A stretch of 6,171 nt of DNA from Acidimicrobiaceae bacterium (GCA_003453695.1 DMNK01000067.1:9616-15786); one strand, 5' to 3'. Shown: positions 1 to 5,820, numbered from the stretch's first letter. Notes: generated by a model not told the origin, from the sequence alone. Translations and numbers: made by a program.

Positions 1-1
1 C

Positions 2-1075
2 GAGCTGCGGACGCCGCTCAACGCCATCTTGGGCTTCTCGCAGCTGCTGCAGATGGACGAGCTCGCGGTGCAGCAGAACGAAGCCGTCGAACACATCCTC
101 CGCGGGGGCAGGCACCTTCTCGACCTCATCGACGAGGTGCTCGACATCGCCCGCATCGAGACCGGGCATCTGGAGCTGGCGCTGCGGCCCGTGCTCATGG
201 CCGACGTCGTGACCGAGGTCGTGGAGCTGAACCGGCCCATCGCCGAGCGCGCCGAGGTCGCTGTGCAGTCGACGGTAGACCTCGGCGATTCTCCGGCGGT
301 CCTGGCCGACCGTCAGCGTCTGGTCCAGGTCGTGCTCAACCTGGTGTCGAACGCGGTGAAGTACAACCGTCCGGGAGGGCGTGTCGACATCTCCTGCGAC
401 ACCACCTCAGAGGGCCGGGTGCGCCTGGCCGTCTCCGACACCGGGCAGGGCATCCGTCCCGAGGACATGGGGCGGGTGTTCGAGCCCTTCAACCGCCTGG
501 GCGCCGACCAGTCAGGCATGGAGGGCACGGGTGTGGGACTGGCGCTCACCAAGGACCTCGTCGAGATGATGCACGGGACCTTGAGGGTGGAGTCAGTGCC
601 GGAAGTGGGCAGCACGTTCATCGTCGAGCTGCCATTGGCCGTTGTGCCCGACGGGGTACGCCTGGGTACCCGTCACGGCGGGACGGGCTCGACACCGACC
701 TTCCGGGTGCTGCTCGTGGAGGAGAACCTGGAGAGCCTGGAACTCGTCGAACGTGTCCTCTCGCGTCGGCCCGGCGTCGTGGTGCTGGCCGCCATGCACG
801 GTCGCATGGCCGTTGACCTGGCCCGCGAGCACCATCCCGACCTGGTGCTGCTCGACCTGACCCTGCCCGACGTGGCCGGCTCCGTCGTCCTCGACGAGCT
901 GGGCAACGATCCGCTCACCGCCAACATCCCGGTGGCGGTTCTGAGCGCCGTGGCCGGAGGCGGGCAGGTGCGGCGACTGCTCGGGCGGGGGGTTGCCGGT
1001 CAGCTGGCCAAGCCCATCGACGTGCGGGCGCTGCTCTCGCTCGTGGACGCCGCCCGCGCCGCCACCGGCAAGTAG
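2..1075 (+). CDS. Hybrid sensor histidine kinase, C-terminal part (5' truncated by window edge)
   Basis: This is the cytoplasmic signalling end of a two-component kinase that autophosphorylates on His and passes phosphate to an Asp. The reading frame is open from base 2, giving 357 visible residues. It begins ELRTPLNAILGF, the HisKA H-box with its His lying just outside the window. Next comes an HATPase_c domain: N-box with Asn113 and Asn117 (NLVSNAVKYN), G1 box at Asp146 (DTGQGI), F-box FEPF, and G2 box GTGVGLAL at about 175-182. After a Gly/Thr-rich linker, a receiver domain runs from about residue 234 to the end. It has acidic pair Glu240-Glu241, phospho-acceptor Asp285 (codon 854-856), Ser315 and Lys337 (in AKP), so it looks competent. 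The acidic pair is Glu-Glu rather than the usual Glu/Asp-Asp. Any sensor or PAS domains lie upstream and are unseen. A TTG at 29 is not the real start because the H-box continues 5' of it. No output domain is present and no partner regulator lies alongside. Confidence 0.95.
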   Translation, partial: ELRTPLNAILGFSQLLQMDELAVQQNEAVEHILRGGRHLLDLIDEVLDIARIETGHLELALRPVLMADVVTEVVELNRPIAERAEVAVQSTVDLGDSPAVLADRQRLVQVVLNLVSNAVKYNRPGGRVDISCDTTSEGRVRLAVSDTGQGIRPEDMGRVFEPFNRLGADQSGMEGTGVGLALTKDLVEMMHGTLRVESVPEVGSTFIVELPLAVVPDGVRLGTRHGGTGSTPTFRVLLVEENLESLELVERVLSRRPGVVVLAAMHGRMAVDLAREHHPDLVLLDLTLPDVAGSVVLDELGNDPLTANIPVAVLSAVAGGGQVRRLLGRGVAGQLAKPIDVRALLSLVDAARAATGK

Positions 1076-1111
1076 GCACAGACCCTCAGCTGCCGTCAGC
1101 CCGACGTCGTC

Positions 1112-1141
1112 CGTGTGGATCGCCGCCCGGGGCGTCCCACG
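1112..1141. terminator. Hairpin between convergent kinase and acyl-CoA synthetase genes
   Basis: An interrupted stem pairs 1112-1115 (CGTG) with 1138-1141 (CACG), 1117-1119 (GGA) with 1135-1137 (TCC) and 1121-1124 (CGCC) with 1131-1134 (GGCG). That is 11 base pairs with single-base bulges at 1116 and 1120 and a six-base loop. It lies 36 bases past the kinase stop and ends one base before the synthetase stop, so it could end transcripts from either side. There is no T-tract, which is common for terminators in GC-rich actinobacteria but weakens the call. Confidence 0.4.
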
Positions 1142-1142
1142 C

Positions 1143-2693
1143 TCAGATGGCCCGCTCCCGTCCTTCCCAGTACGGGTCGCGCAGCTTGCGCTTGTAGAGC
1201 TTCCCGTTGGGGTCGCGGGGCATGTCGTCGGTGAAGTCGATGCTCTTCGGCGTCTTGAACCTGGCCAGCCGCCCTTCGCAGAAGGCAAGGATCTCGGCGG
1301 CGAGCTCGTCGGAACCCTCCACACCGTCCACCGGTTGCACCACCGCCTTGACCTCCTCGCCCCAGTCCTCGTGCGGTATGCCGAACACGGCCGCGTCGAC
1401 GACCTTGGGGTGCGAGAGCAGCACGTTCTCGATCTCGGCCGGGTAGATGTTGGCGCCGCCCGAGATGATCATGTCGGTCTTGCGATCGCAGAGAAAGAGG
1501 AAACCGTCCTCGTCGAGATAGCCGACGTCACCGACGGTGAAGAACTTGCCGATGCGGTTGCTCTCCGTCTTCTTCTTGTCCTTGTGGTACTCGAAGTCGC
1601 CGGCCTGCATGGCCATGTACACAGTTCCGATCTGATTGGCCTCGAGACGGTTGCCGTCGTCGTCGAAGATAGCGATCTCCGAGATGGGCCATGGCTTGCC
1701 CACCGTGCCCGGCTTGGCGAGCCACTCCTCGGTGTTGACCAGGGTGCCGCCGCCCTCGGAGGCTGCGTAGTACTCGTCGATGACCGGACCCCACCACTGG
1801 ATCATCTGGTGCTTGGTGTCGACGGGACAGGGAGCCGCGGCGTGGATCATGTGGCGCAGCGAGGACAGGTCGTAGCGGTCACGCACGTCGTCGGGCAGGG
1901 CCAGGAGGCGGTGGAATTGTGTGGGCACCATGTGCGAGTGGGTCACCCGATAACGCTCGATGAGCTCGAGCATGCCTTCGGCACTCCACTTGTCCATGAG
2001 CACCACGGTGTGACCCATGTGGATGGCGGCGCCGGCGAAGCGCAGCACGGCGGTGTGGTAGAGCGGCGAGCCCACGATGTGCACGTTGTCGTCGCGGGGC
2101 TGGATCCCGAACAGGAGGAGGATCCCGGCCAGGGCGATGGCCATTTCGTCGGGATCGGCCCCGGACAGCGCCCGGCGCACGCCCTTGGGTTCGCCGGTCG
2201 TCCCCGACGTGTAATTCATGGTGTCGCCCAGCGTGCGGTTCTCGGGGGTGTCGGTGGGCTGGGCGTCGCGCACGGCGGCGAAGGAGCGGAAACCCTCGAT
2301 GTCTCCCACGGCAAGCCGGTTCTGTGCGGCGATGCCGGCCTCGTCGGCTGCCTGCCGACACACCTCTGCGAAGCGCTCGTGGCCGATGAACACCTTTGCC
2401 TCCGAGTCCTTCACGATGTAGGCGACCTCGGGGCCGACCAAATGGTGGTTGATGGGGACGATGTACATACCGGCTTGCCCACAGGCGAGATAGAGGTCGA
2501 ACACCTCGGGGCAGTTGGGGAGGACGAACGCCACCGTGTCGCCCTCGGACAGCCCCATGGCCCGCAGGGCGTGGACGACCTGGTTGGCCCGGCCCAGCAT
2601 CTCGCCCGCCTTGATCTCGGTCCCGTCCGGGGCCACGAGCGCCAAGTGCCCCGGCTCCTCGCGCCCCATGGCCCAGAAGCCGAAGTCGGTCAT
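1143..2693 (-). CDS. Acyl-CoA synthetase (FadD-like, AMP-binding ANL superfamily)
   Basis: Predicted to activate a carboxylic acid with ATP to an acyl-adenylate and then load it onto CoA. The 516-residue protein has the expected length and all core ANL motifs: P-loop YTSGTTGEPKG (161-171), aromatic/acidic motif YYAASEGGG (about 308-316), GDVGYLDEDG with the ribose-binding Asp389, the hinge and A8 region from Asp403-Arg404 (DRKTD) through SGGANIYPAEIE, and PRDPNGKLYKRKLR (492-505) with the adenylation Lys at 498. Nothing is broken. There is no signal peptide, so it is cytosolic. The frame is open upstream to 2777, but I place the start at the ATG at 2691-2693. There the protein begins MTDFGFWAMGREEP, as related synthetases do, and a promoter-like pair lies just upstream with no Shine-Dalgarno (leaderless arrangement). 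It is divergent from the SDR operon, suggesting a shared pathway. The acyl substrate (fatty acid, steroid side chain, aromatic) cannot be assigned. Confidence 0.93.
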   Translation of the reverse strand: MTDFGFWAMGREEPGHLALVAPDGTEIKAGEMLGRANQVVHALRAMGLSEGDTVAFVLPNCPEVFDLYLACGQAGMYIVPINHHLVGPEVAYIVKDSEAKVFIGHERFAEVCRQAADEAGIAAQNRLAVGDIEGFRSFAAVRDAQPTDTPENRTLGDTMNYTSGTTGEPKGVRRALSGADPDEMAIALAGILLLFGIQPRDDNVHIVGSPLYHTAVLRFAGAAIHMGHTVVLMDKWSAEGMLELIERYRVTHSHMVPTQFHRLLALPDDVRDRYDLSSLRHMIHAAAPCPVDTKHQMIQWWGPVIDEYYAASEGGGTLVNTEEWLAKPGTVGKPWPISEIAIFDDDGNRLEANQIGTVYMAMQAGDFEYHKDKKKTESNRIGKFFTVGDVGYLDEDGFLFLCDRKTDMIISGGANIYPAEIENVLLSHPKVVDAAVFGIPHEDWGEEVKAVVQPVDGVEGSDELAAEILAFCEGRLARFKTPKSIDFTDDMPRDPNGKLYKRKLRDPYWEGRERAI

Positions 2694-2704
2694 GAGGCGA
2701 CGGT

Positions 2705-2716
2705 AGAACACGTTCT
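2705..2716. repeat. Inverted repeat AGAAC-AC-GTTCT, possible operator
   Basis: Five-base arms (AGAAC and GTTCT) flank a two-base spacer. The repeat sits between the -10 and -35 boxes of the synthetase promoter and just upstream of the plus-strand TATGAT box, where a bound repressor could block both. It does not extend beyond five bases per arm, so chance is possible. It is not the GAAC-N4-GTTC LexA box, because the spacer is two rather than four. Confidence 0.3.
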
Positions 2717-2719
2717 CGC

Positions 2720-2725
2720 TATGAT
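2720..2725 (+). promoter_or_regulatory. Predicted -10 box for the SDR operon
   Basis: TATGAT matches the sigma-70 -10 consensus at five of six positions, about 95 bases before the SDR start. That would leave a 5' leader of roughly 85-90 bases. No convincing -35 is seen 16-19 bases upstream. The box overlaps the -35 box of the opposite-strand synthetase promoter (2723-2728), so the two would compete for polymerase. Confidence 0.4.
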
Positions 2726-2760
2726 CAAGCCCCGGCCGGCGGACCAGGAACAACGCGGTC

Positions 2761-2799
2761 TGCCCGGCGGAGCACAACGCTGGCGCCCCTCACCGGGCA
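2761..2799 (+). other. Leader hairpin upstream of SDR start
   Basis: TGCCCGG (2761-2767) pairs perfectly with CCGGGCA (2793-2799), a seven-base-pair stem around a 25-base loop in the predicted SDR leader. The octamer CCGGCGGA also occurs twice here (2736-2743 and 2764-2771), so alternative pairing is conceivable. The stem ends ten bases before the Shine-Dalgarno. It matches no riboswitch class I recognise, and in GC-rich DNA it may mean nothing. Confidence 0.25.
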
Positions 2800-2809
2800 T
2801 CCCATCGAC

Positions 2810-2815
2810 AAGGAG
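2810..2815 (+). promoter_or_regulatory. Ribosome binding site that decides the SDR start
   Basis: AAGGAG is followed by five bases and then GTG at 2821. An in-frame GTG at 2815 overlaps the last base of this Shine-Dalgarno and so would have no usable spacing. This favours the 2821 start. Confidence 0.7.
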
Positions 2816-2820
2816 TGGCA

Positions 2821-3723
2821 GTGGCAGGGTTCCTCGACGGCAAAGTCGTGGCCATCACCGGCGCGGGCGGCGGCATCGGGCGGGCGTGTGCGCTCGCCTG
2901 CGCAGCTGAAGGGGCCAAGGTCGTGGTGGCCGACATCGGTGTGGGGCTGGCCGGCGAGGACCCGAAGAGCGAGGTCGCCGAGACCGTCGTGGCTGAGATC
3001 ACCGGTGCCGGCGGTGAAGCGGTGGCGGCTGCCGACGACGTGAGCACGATGGAGGGCGGCGCCCACATCGTGCAGAGCGCCGTCGAAGCCTGGGGTCGCA
3101 TCGACGGGGTGGTGGCGGTGGCGGGCATCCTGCGGGAACGGATGCTGTTCAACATGTCCGAAGACGAGTGGGACACCGTCGTCGCCACCCACCTGAAAGG
3201 GCACTTCACGCTGTTCCGTCACGCCGCCGCCGTCATGCGCAAGCAGGAGTCGGGGTCGCTGGTGGGCTTCACCTCCGGTGCCTTCGCCGGCAGCGTGGCC
3301 CAGGCCAACTATTCGGCGGCCAAGGGTGGCATCGTGTCGCTGGTGCGCTCGGCTGCGGCGGGTCTGCACCGCTACGGCGTGCGGGCAAACGCCGTCGCCC
3401 CCATCGCCCGCACCCGGATGTCGGCCAACGTGCCCATGGAGATCGGCGAGATGGGCGAGCCCGAGGACGTGGCCCCCATGGTGGTGTGGCTCTTGTCCGA
3501 CGCCTCTAAGGAGGTGACCGGCCAGGTGTACACCGTGGTGGGCGGACGCATCGCCGTGTGGAACCAGCCGGCCGAGGTGCGCGAGATGCGCAAGGAAGGG
3601 CGGTGGGCGCCGGGAGAGATCTCCGAGCGCTTCGCCGAAGTCGGTGTCGAGCCCATGACGCTCATCGCCAAGTTGGAGGAATATAGGAAGGCGGCAGCAG
3701 CAGGCGAGAAGCCCAACGCCTGA
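2821..3723 (+). CDS. SDR-family NAD-type dehydrogenase (MFE-2 dehydrogenase-like)
   Basis: Predicted cytosolic short-chain dehydrogenase/reductase oxidising a hydroxyl, perhaps on an acyl-CoA or steroid. The 300-residue protein (GTG start chosen from the Shine-Dalgarno) carries the Rossmann motif TGAGGGIG (13-20). Asp38 at the end of the second strand favours NAD(H) over NADP(H), and a DDV motif (72-74) contacts adenine. Catalytic Ser152, Tyr164 and Lys168 (YSAAK) are present. The usual NNAG motif reads AVAG (about 99-102), and the helix-4 Asn of the classical tetrad appears as His124 (HLKGHF). A tail of about 55 residues follows the VGGRIAVW segment, longer than a standard 250-residue SDR. 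The overall pattern resembles the dehydrogenase unit of peroxisomal MFE-2 and ~300-residue mycobacterial SDRs, from memory rather than a search. It is first in a three-gene operon, 35 bases before the next gene, and divergent from the acyl-CoA synthetase, so a CoA-thioester substrate is plausible. A generic 3-oxoacyl-ACP reductase label is less apt. Confidence 0.9.
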   Translation: MAGFLDGKVVAITGAGGGIGRACALACAAEGAKVVVADIGVGLAGEDPKSEVAETVVAEITGAGGEAVAAADDVSTMEGGAHIVQSAVEAWGRIDGVVAVAGILRERMLFNMSEDEWDTVVATHLKGHFTLFRHAAAVMRKQESGSLVGFTSGAFAGSVAQANYSAAKGGIVSLVRSAAAGLHRYGVRANAVAPIARTRMSANVPMEIGEMGEPEDVAPMVVWLLSDASKEVTGQVYTVVGGRIAVWNQPAEVREMRKEGRWAPGEISERFAEVGVEPMTLIAKLEEYRKAAAAGEKPNA

Positions 3724-3740
3724 CGGCGTCGGGTCCGACG

Positions 3741-3749
3741 AGGGAAGGA
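3741..3749 (+). promoter_or_regulatory. Ribosome binding site of the luciferase-like oxidoreductase
   Basis: AGGGAAGGA lies nine bases before the GTG at 3759 and supports that start over the in-frame ATG at 3783, which would lose the first beta strand (MRFSYAE) of the barrel. Confidence 0.6.
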
Positions 3750-3758
3750 CGGGCGGCC

Positions 3759-4637
3759 GTGCGCTTCAGTTACGCCGAGTCGATGACCGACCCGTTGTTC
3801 TACGTGCCCCTGGCCCAGGCCGCCGAGGAGGCCGGCTACCACTCCATGGTGGTGCCGGACAGCATCTGCTATCCGCTCGAGTCCGACACCCGCTACCCGT
3901 TCAACCCCGACGGGTCCAGGGAGTTCCTCGAGGACAAGCCGTTCATCGATCCCTTCGCGCTCGCCGCCGCCATGGGTGCGGTGACCGAGCAGCTGCGCTT
4001 CGTGACCTTCGTGCTGAAGCTGCCCATCCGCCATCCGGTGCTCGTGGCCAAGCAGGCGGCGTCGGTGGCGGCACTCACCGGGAACCGATTCGCTCTGGGC
4101 GTCGGCTCGAGCCCGTGGCACGAGGACTACGAGGTGCTCGGGGTCCCATGGGAGGGCCGGGGGAGGCGCATGGACGAGTCCATGGCGATCATCCGGGGGC
4201 TCACCGACCCGGCGGGCGGCTTCTTCGAGTTCCACGGCGAGGTCTACGACGTACCCCCCATCAAGATGGCGCCCGTGCCCACCAGGACGTTGCCCCTCCT
4301 CATCGGCGGCCACGGCCCTGCTGCCCTGCGCCGGGCCGTCCGGTCCGCCGACGGCTGGCTGCATGGCGGCGGCGACCCCGCCGATCTCCCCGGTCTCATC
4401 GGCCAGCTGCGCAACTTGCTCGAAGAGGCCGGCCGGGAGAGGGACGAGTTCGAGATCCATGTGATCTCGATGGATGCCTATGCACCCGACGGGGTGAGGC
4501 GGCTCGAGGACGAAGGGGTGACCGACGTCATCGTCGGCTTCCGGTGGCCGTATTCGGTCGGCCCCGACACCGAGGACCTCGGTTCCAAGGTCGACAACCT
4601 CCGGCGCTTCGCCGATCAGGTCATCCACGCGCTCTAA
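3759..4637 (+). CDS. LLM-class (luciferase-like) oxidoreductase, probably F420-dependent
   Basis: A 292-residue TIM-barrel protein of the bacterial luciferase-like superfamily, predicted to transfer hydride using reduced F420 or FMN. The fold signature is clear: N-terminal strand MRFSYAE; AEEAGYHSMVVPDS (22-35); the central block RHPVLVAKQAASVAALTGNR (91-110) then FALGVGSSPWHEDYEVLGVPW and GRRMDESMAIIRGL (about 135-148); PLLIGGHGPAALRRAVRSADGWL (179-201); and a C-terminal segment ending in RRFADQVIHAL. Length and motif order fit the actinobacterial F420-dependent subgroup; the cofactor is inferred from family resemblance because no residue settles F420 versus FMN. There is no signal peptide. 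It is the middle gene of the operon, 35 bases after the SDR and 16 bases before the KSI-fold gene, suggesting translation from one mRNA. The substrate is unknown. No frameshift or missing block is seen. Confidence 0.9.
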   Translation: MRFSYAESMTDPLFYVPLAQAAEEAGYHSMVVPDSICYPLESDTRYPFNPDGSREFLEDKPFIDPFALAAAMGAVTEQLRFVTFVLKLPIRHPVLVAKQAASVAALTGNRFALGVGSSPWHEDYEVLGVPWEGRGRRMDESMAIIRGLTDPAGGFFEFHGEVYDVPPIKMAPVPTRTLPLLIGGHGPAALRRAVRSADGWLHGGGDPADLPGLIGQLRNLLEEAGRERDEFEIHVISMDAYAPDGVRRLEDEGVTDVIVGFRWPYSVGPDTEDLGSKVDNLRRFADQVIHAL

Positions 4638-4642
4638 GGAAA

Positions 4643-4648
4643 GGGAGG
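4643..4648 (+). promoter_or_regulatory. Ribosome binding site of the KSI-fold gene
   Basis: GGGAGG sits five bases before the ATG at 4654, within a purine-rich run that begins right after the upstream stop. It fixes this ATG as the start rather than the later in-frame ATGs. Confidence 0.65.
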
Positions 4649-4653
4649 CACCG

Positions 4654-5046
4654 ATGGGGCTCGCCTACGACATGGGCCGCAAGTCCATGGCCATGTCCGA
4701 GGCCAAGGACCGAGAGGGGTGGCTCGGGCTGTTCGCCGACGACGCTCTCGTCCAAGACCCGGTGGGCCCGTCGGTCTTCGACCCCGACGGCAAGGGCCAC
4801 CGGGGCAAGGAGGCCATCACCGCCTTCTACGACAACGTGATCTCGAGCAGCGAGCGCCTCGAGTTCGACATGCGCCAATGGGCGGAATGTGGCGACGAGT
4901 GTGTGTTCGCCGGGAGTCTGCGGATCACGCTGCCGGGTGGGCAGACCGGCACGGTGGAGCTCGTCAACCTGTACCGGGTCACCGAGGAGGGCAAGGTCGC
5001 GTCCCTCAGATCCTTCTGGGAGTTCGACAAGCTCAGCTTCAGCTGA
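4654..5046 (+). CDS. SnoaL/NTF2-fold protein, ketosteroid-isomerase-like
   Basis: A 130-residue protein with the cone-shaped NTF2/KSI fold, used by steroid isomerases, SnoaL-type cyclases and dehydratases. The segment LFADDALVQDPVG (26-38) closely resembles the LFADDATVEDPVG stretch of Comamonas testosteroni delta5-3-ketosteroid isomerase. This places Asp35 at that enzyme's catalytic base Asp38. In my by-eye alignment the two oxyanion-hole residues differ: Tyr14 corresponds to Ser11, and Asp99 to Asn105 (ELVNLYRV). A longer loop (DPDGKGHRG, 43-51) precedes the helix KEAITAFYDNV. The end, GKVASLRSFWEF, is typical of the family. It could therefore catalyse proton transfer, dehydration or hydration, or only bind a ligand; isomerase activity is not shown. 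It is last in the operon, 16 bases after the oxidoreductase, and its final codons form half of a terminator stem. There is no signal peptide. Confidence 0.87.
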   Translation: MGLAYDMGRKSMAMSEAKDREGWLGLFADDALVQDPVGPSVFDPDGKGHRGKEAITAFYDNVISSSERLEFDMRQWAECGDECVFAGSLRITLPGGQTGTVELVNLYRVTEEGKVASLRSFWEFDKLSFS

Positions 5047-5057
5047 GCTTGTCGGGC
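5022..5057. terminator. Strong hairpin overlapping the operon end; likely bidirectional terminator
   Basis: Bases 5025-5037 pair perfectly with 5042-5054 (13 base pairs) around the four-base loop TTCA. A further G-C and two G-T pairs (5022-5024 with 5055-5057) extend it to 16. The TGA stop of the KSI-fold gene (5044-5046) lies inside the right arm, so the last five sense codons are part of the structure. It is seven bases from the stop of the opposing SRAP gene (5065). No T-tract follows on either strand. Position and stem perfection argue for a terminator serving both convergent units. Confidence 0.7.
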
Positions 5058-5064
5058 ACGGCGC

Positions 5065-5808
5065 TCAGGCGCTGAGCAGAGACCCCACGTCGGCGTCGCG
5101 GTCGGGAACGATGATTTGCGGCCCGTCGTGCCGGATGTTGTTCACCTCCGTACTTACCGGGTAGCGCTGCAGCGTTCCGGCCGAGCTCGCCACGAGCAAC
5201 CCGGTGATCTGGCTCGCGTCTTGGATGTCGGGGTCCAGCCATGTGTCGCGGTCGGCTGCCTCGATGATCACGGGCATGCGGTCGTGGACACCCTCCATGT
5301 CGGGTCCCGCCTCGGTGGTGATGATGGTGCAGGTCTGGAGGTACGACTCTTTGTCCGGTTCCGCTGCGCGCGACTTGTCCCACCAGGTTTCGTAGAGGCC
5401 GGCGAAGGTGATCGGCTGGCCGTCTTTGCGACAGAAGTAGAAGGGGACCTTTCGCTTGGGCTCTGTGGGGTCGGGCACGGCCCACTCGTAGAAACCGTCC
5501 ACGGCCACCAGGCAACGCTTGCGCTGCAGGGCTGATCGGTAGGCCGGCTTGGTGGCCACCGTCTCGGCCTTGGCATTGATCATCTTGTAGCCGGTCTTCG
5601 GGTTCTTGGCCCAGTGGGGGACCAGGCCCCACTGGAACATGTCAAGGGCTCGGCTGTGGTCGTCGGCGCTCACCAGGGCGGGCACGGAGCGGGTCGGCCC
5701 GACGTTCCAGCTCGGGCGCCCTTCAGGATCGATGCCCGCCGCCAGCTGGGCCTCGAGAGCCCGAGCAAGCTGCGCCGGGGGGGTGTGGATATCGACGCGT
5801 CCGCACAT
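5065..5808 (-). CDS. SRAP-domain protein (YedK/HMCES-type abasic-site DNA shield)
   Basis: A 247-residue SOS-response-associated peptidase family protein. Family members bind abasic sites in single-stranded DNA, where Cys2 forms a stable thiazolidine crosslink after Met1 removal, protecting the lesion during replication. The start is fixed by MCGRVDIH, since the nucleophile must be residue 2; the frame is open 96 bases further upstream but that would bury the Cys. Conserved elements are WNVGPT (34-39), WGLVPHWAK, MINAKAET (Asn78, Glu82), VDGFYEW with catalytic Glu108, and HDRMPVI with catalytic His175. The usual NARAE motif reads NAKAE, with Lys80 replacing the DNA-contacting Arg conservatively. 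Length matches the family. The gene converges on the SDR operon, shares its terminator hairpin, and appears to be transcribed alone from a leaderless promoter. No actinobacterial LexA box (GAAC-N4-GTTC) is seen upstream, so SOS control is not supported here. Confidence 0.95.
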   Translation of the reverse strand: MCGRVDIHTPPAQLARALEAQLAAGIDPEGRPSWNVGPTRSVPALVSADDHSRALDMFQWGLVPHWAKNPKTGYKMINAKAETVATKPAYRSALQRKRCLVAVDGFYEWAVPDPTEPKRKVPFYFCRKDGQPITFAGLYETWWDKSRAAEPDKESYLQTCTIITTEAGPDMEGVHDRMPVIIEAADRDTWLDPDIQDASQITGLLVASSAGTLQRYPVSTEVNNIRHDGPQIIVPDRDADVGSLLSA

Positions 5809-5814
5809 GTCTCG

Positions 5815-5820
5815 AGTGTA
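5815..5820 (-). promoter_or_regulatory. Predicted -10 box of a leaderless SRAP transcript
   Basis: On the minus strand TACACT (a TANNNT box) lies six bases before the ATG at 5806-5808, so transcription would begin at about the start codon. No Shine-Dalgarno lies between them. No recognisable -35 is found at 16-19 bases upstream, which is common for leaderless actinobacterial promoters but lowers confidence. Confidence 0.5.

Larger units (their letters stand above)
2700..2728 (-). promoter_or_regulatory. Predicted leaderless promoter of acyl-CoA synthetase
   Basis: Read on the minus strand, TTGATC (2723-2728) is followed by exactly 17 bases and then TACCGT (2700-2705), a TANNNT-type -10 box. 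Six more bases lead to the ATG at 2693. A transcript would therefore start at or next to the A of the start codon, as in leaderless actinobacterial mRNAs, and no Shine-Dalgarno is seen. The -35 matches TTGACA at four of six positions; the -10 is a minimal match. Confidence 0.5.

Noticed and set aside
2694..2777. Upstream extension of the acyl-CoA synthetase to the start at 2777
   Set aside because: The added 28 residues do not look like the family N-terminus, and the region contains the predicted promoters.
993..2909. A 638-codon plus-strand open frame opposite the acyl-CoA synthetase
   Set aside because: It is the antisense shadow of the synthetase gene in GC-rich DNA. Its translation is rich in His, Val, Gly and Asp with no recognisable fold, while the minus strand carries every ANL motif.
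3372..4628. A 418-codon minus-strand open frame opposite the SDR and luciferase-like genes
   Set aside because: It spans two genes with clear family motifs and intact ribosome binding sites on the other strand, and its translation has no domain pattern.
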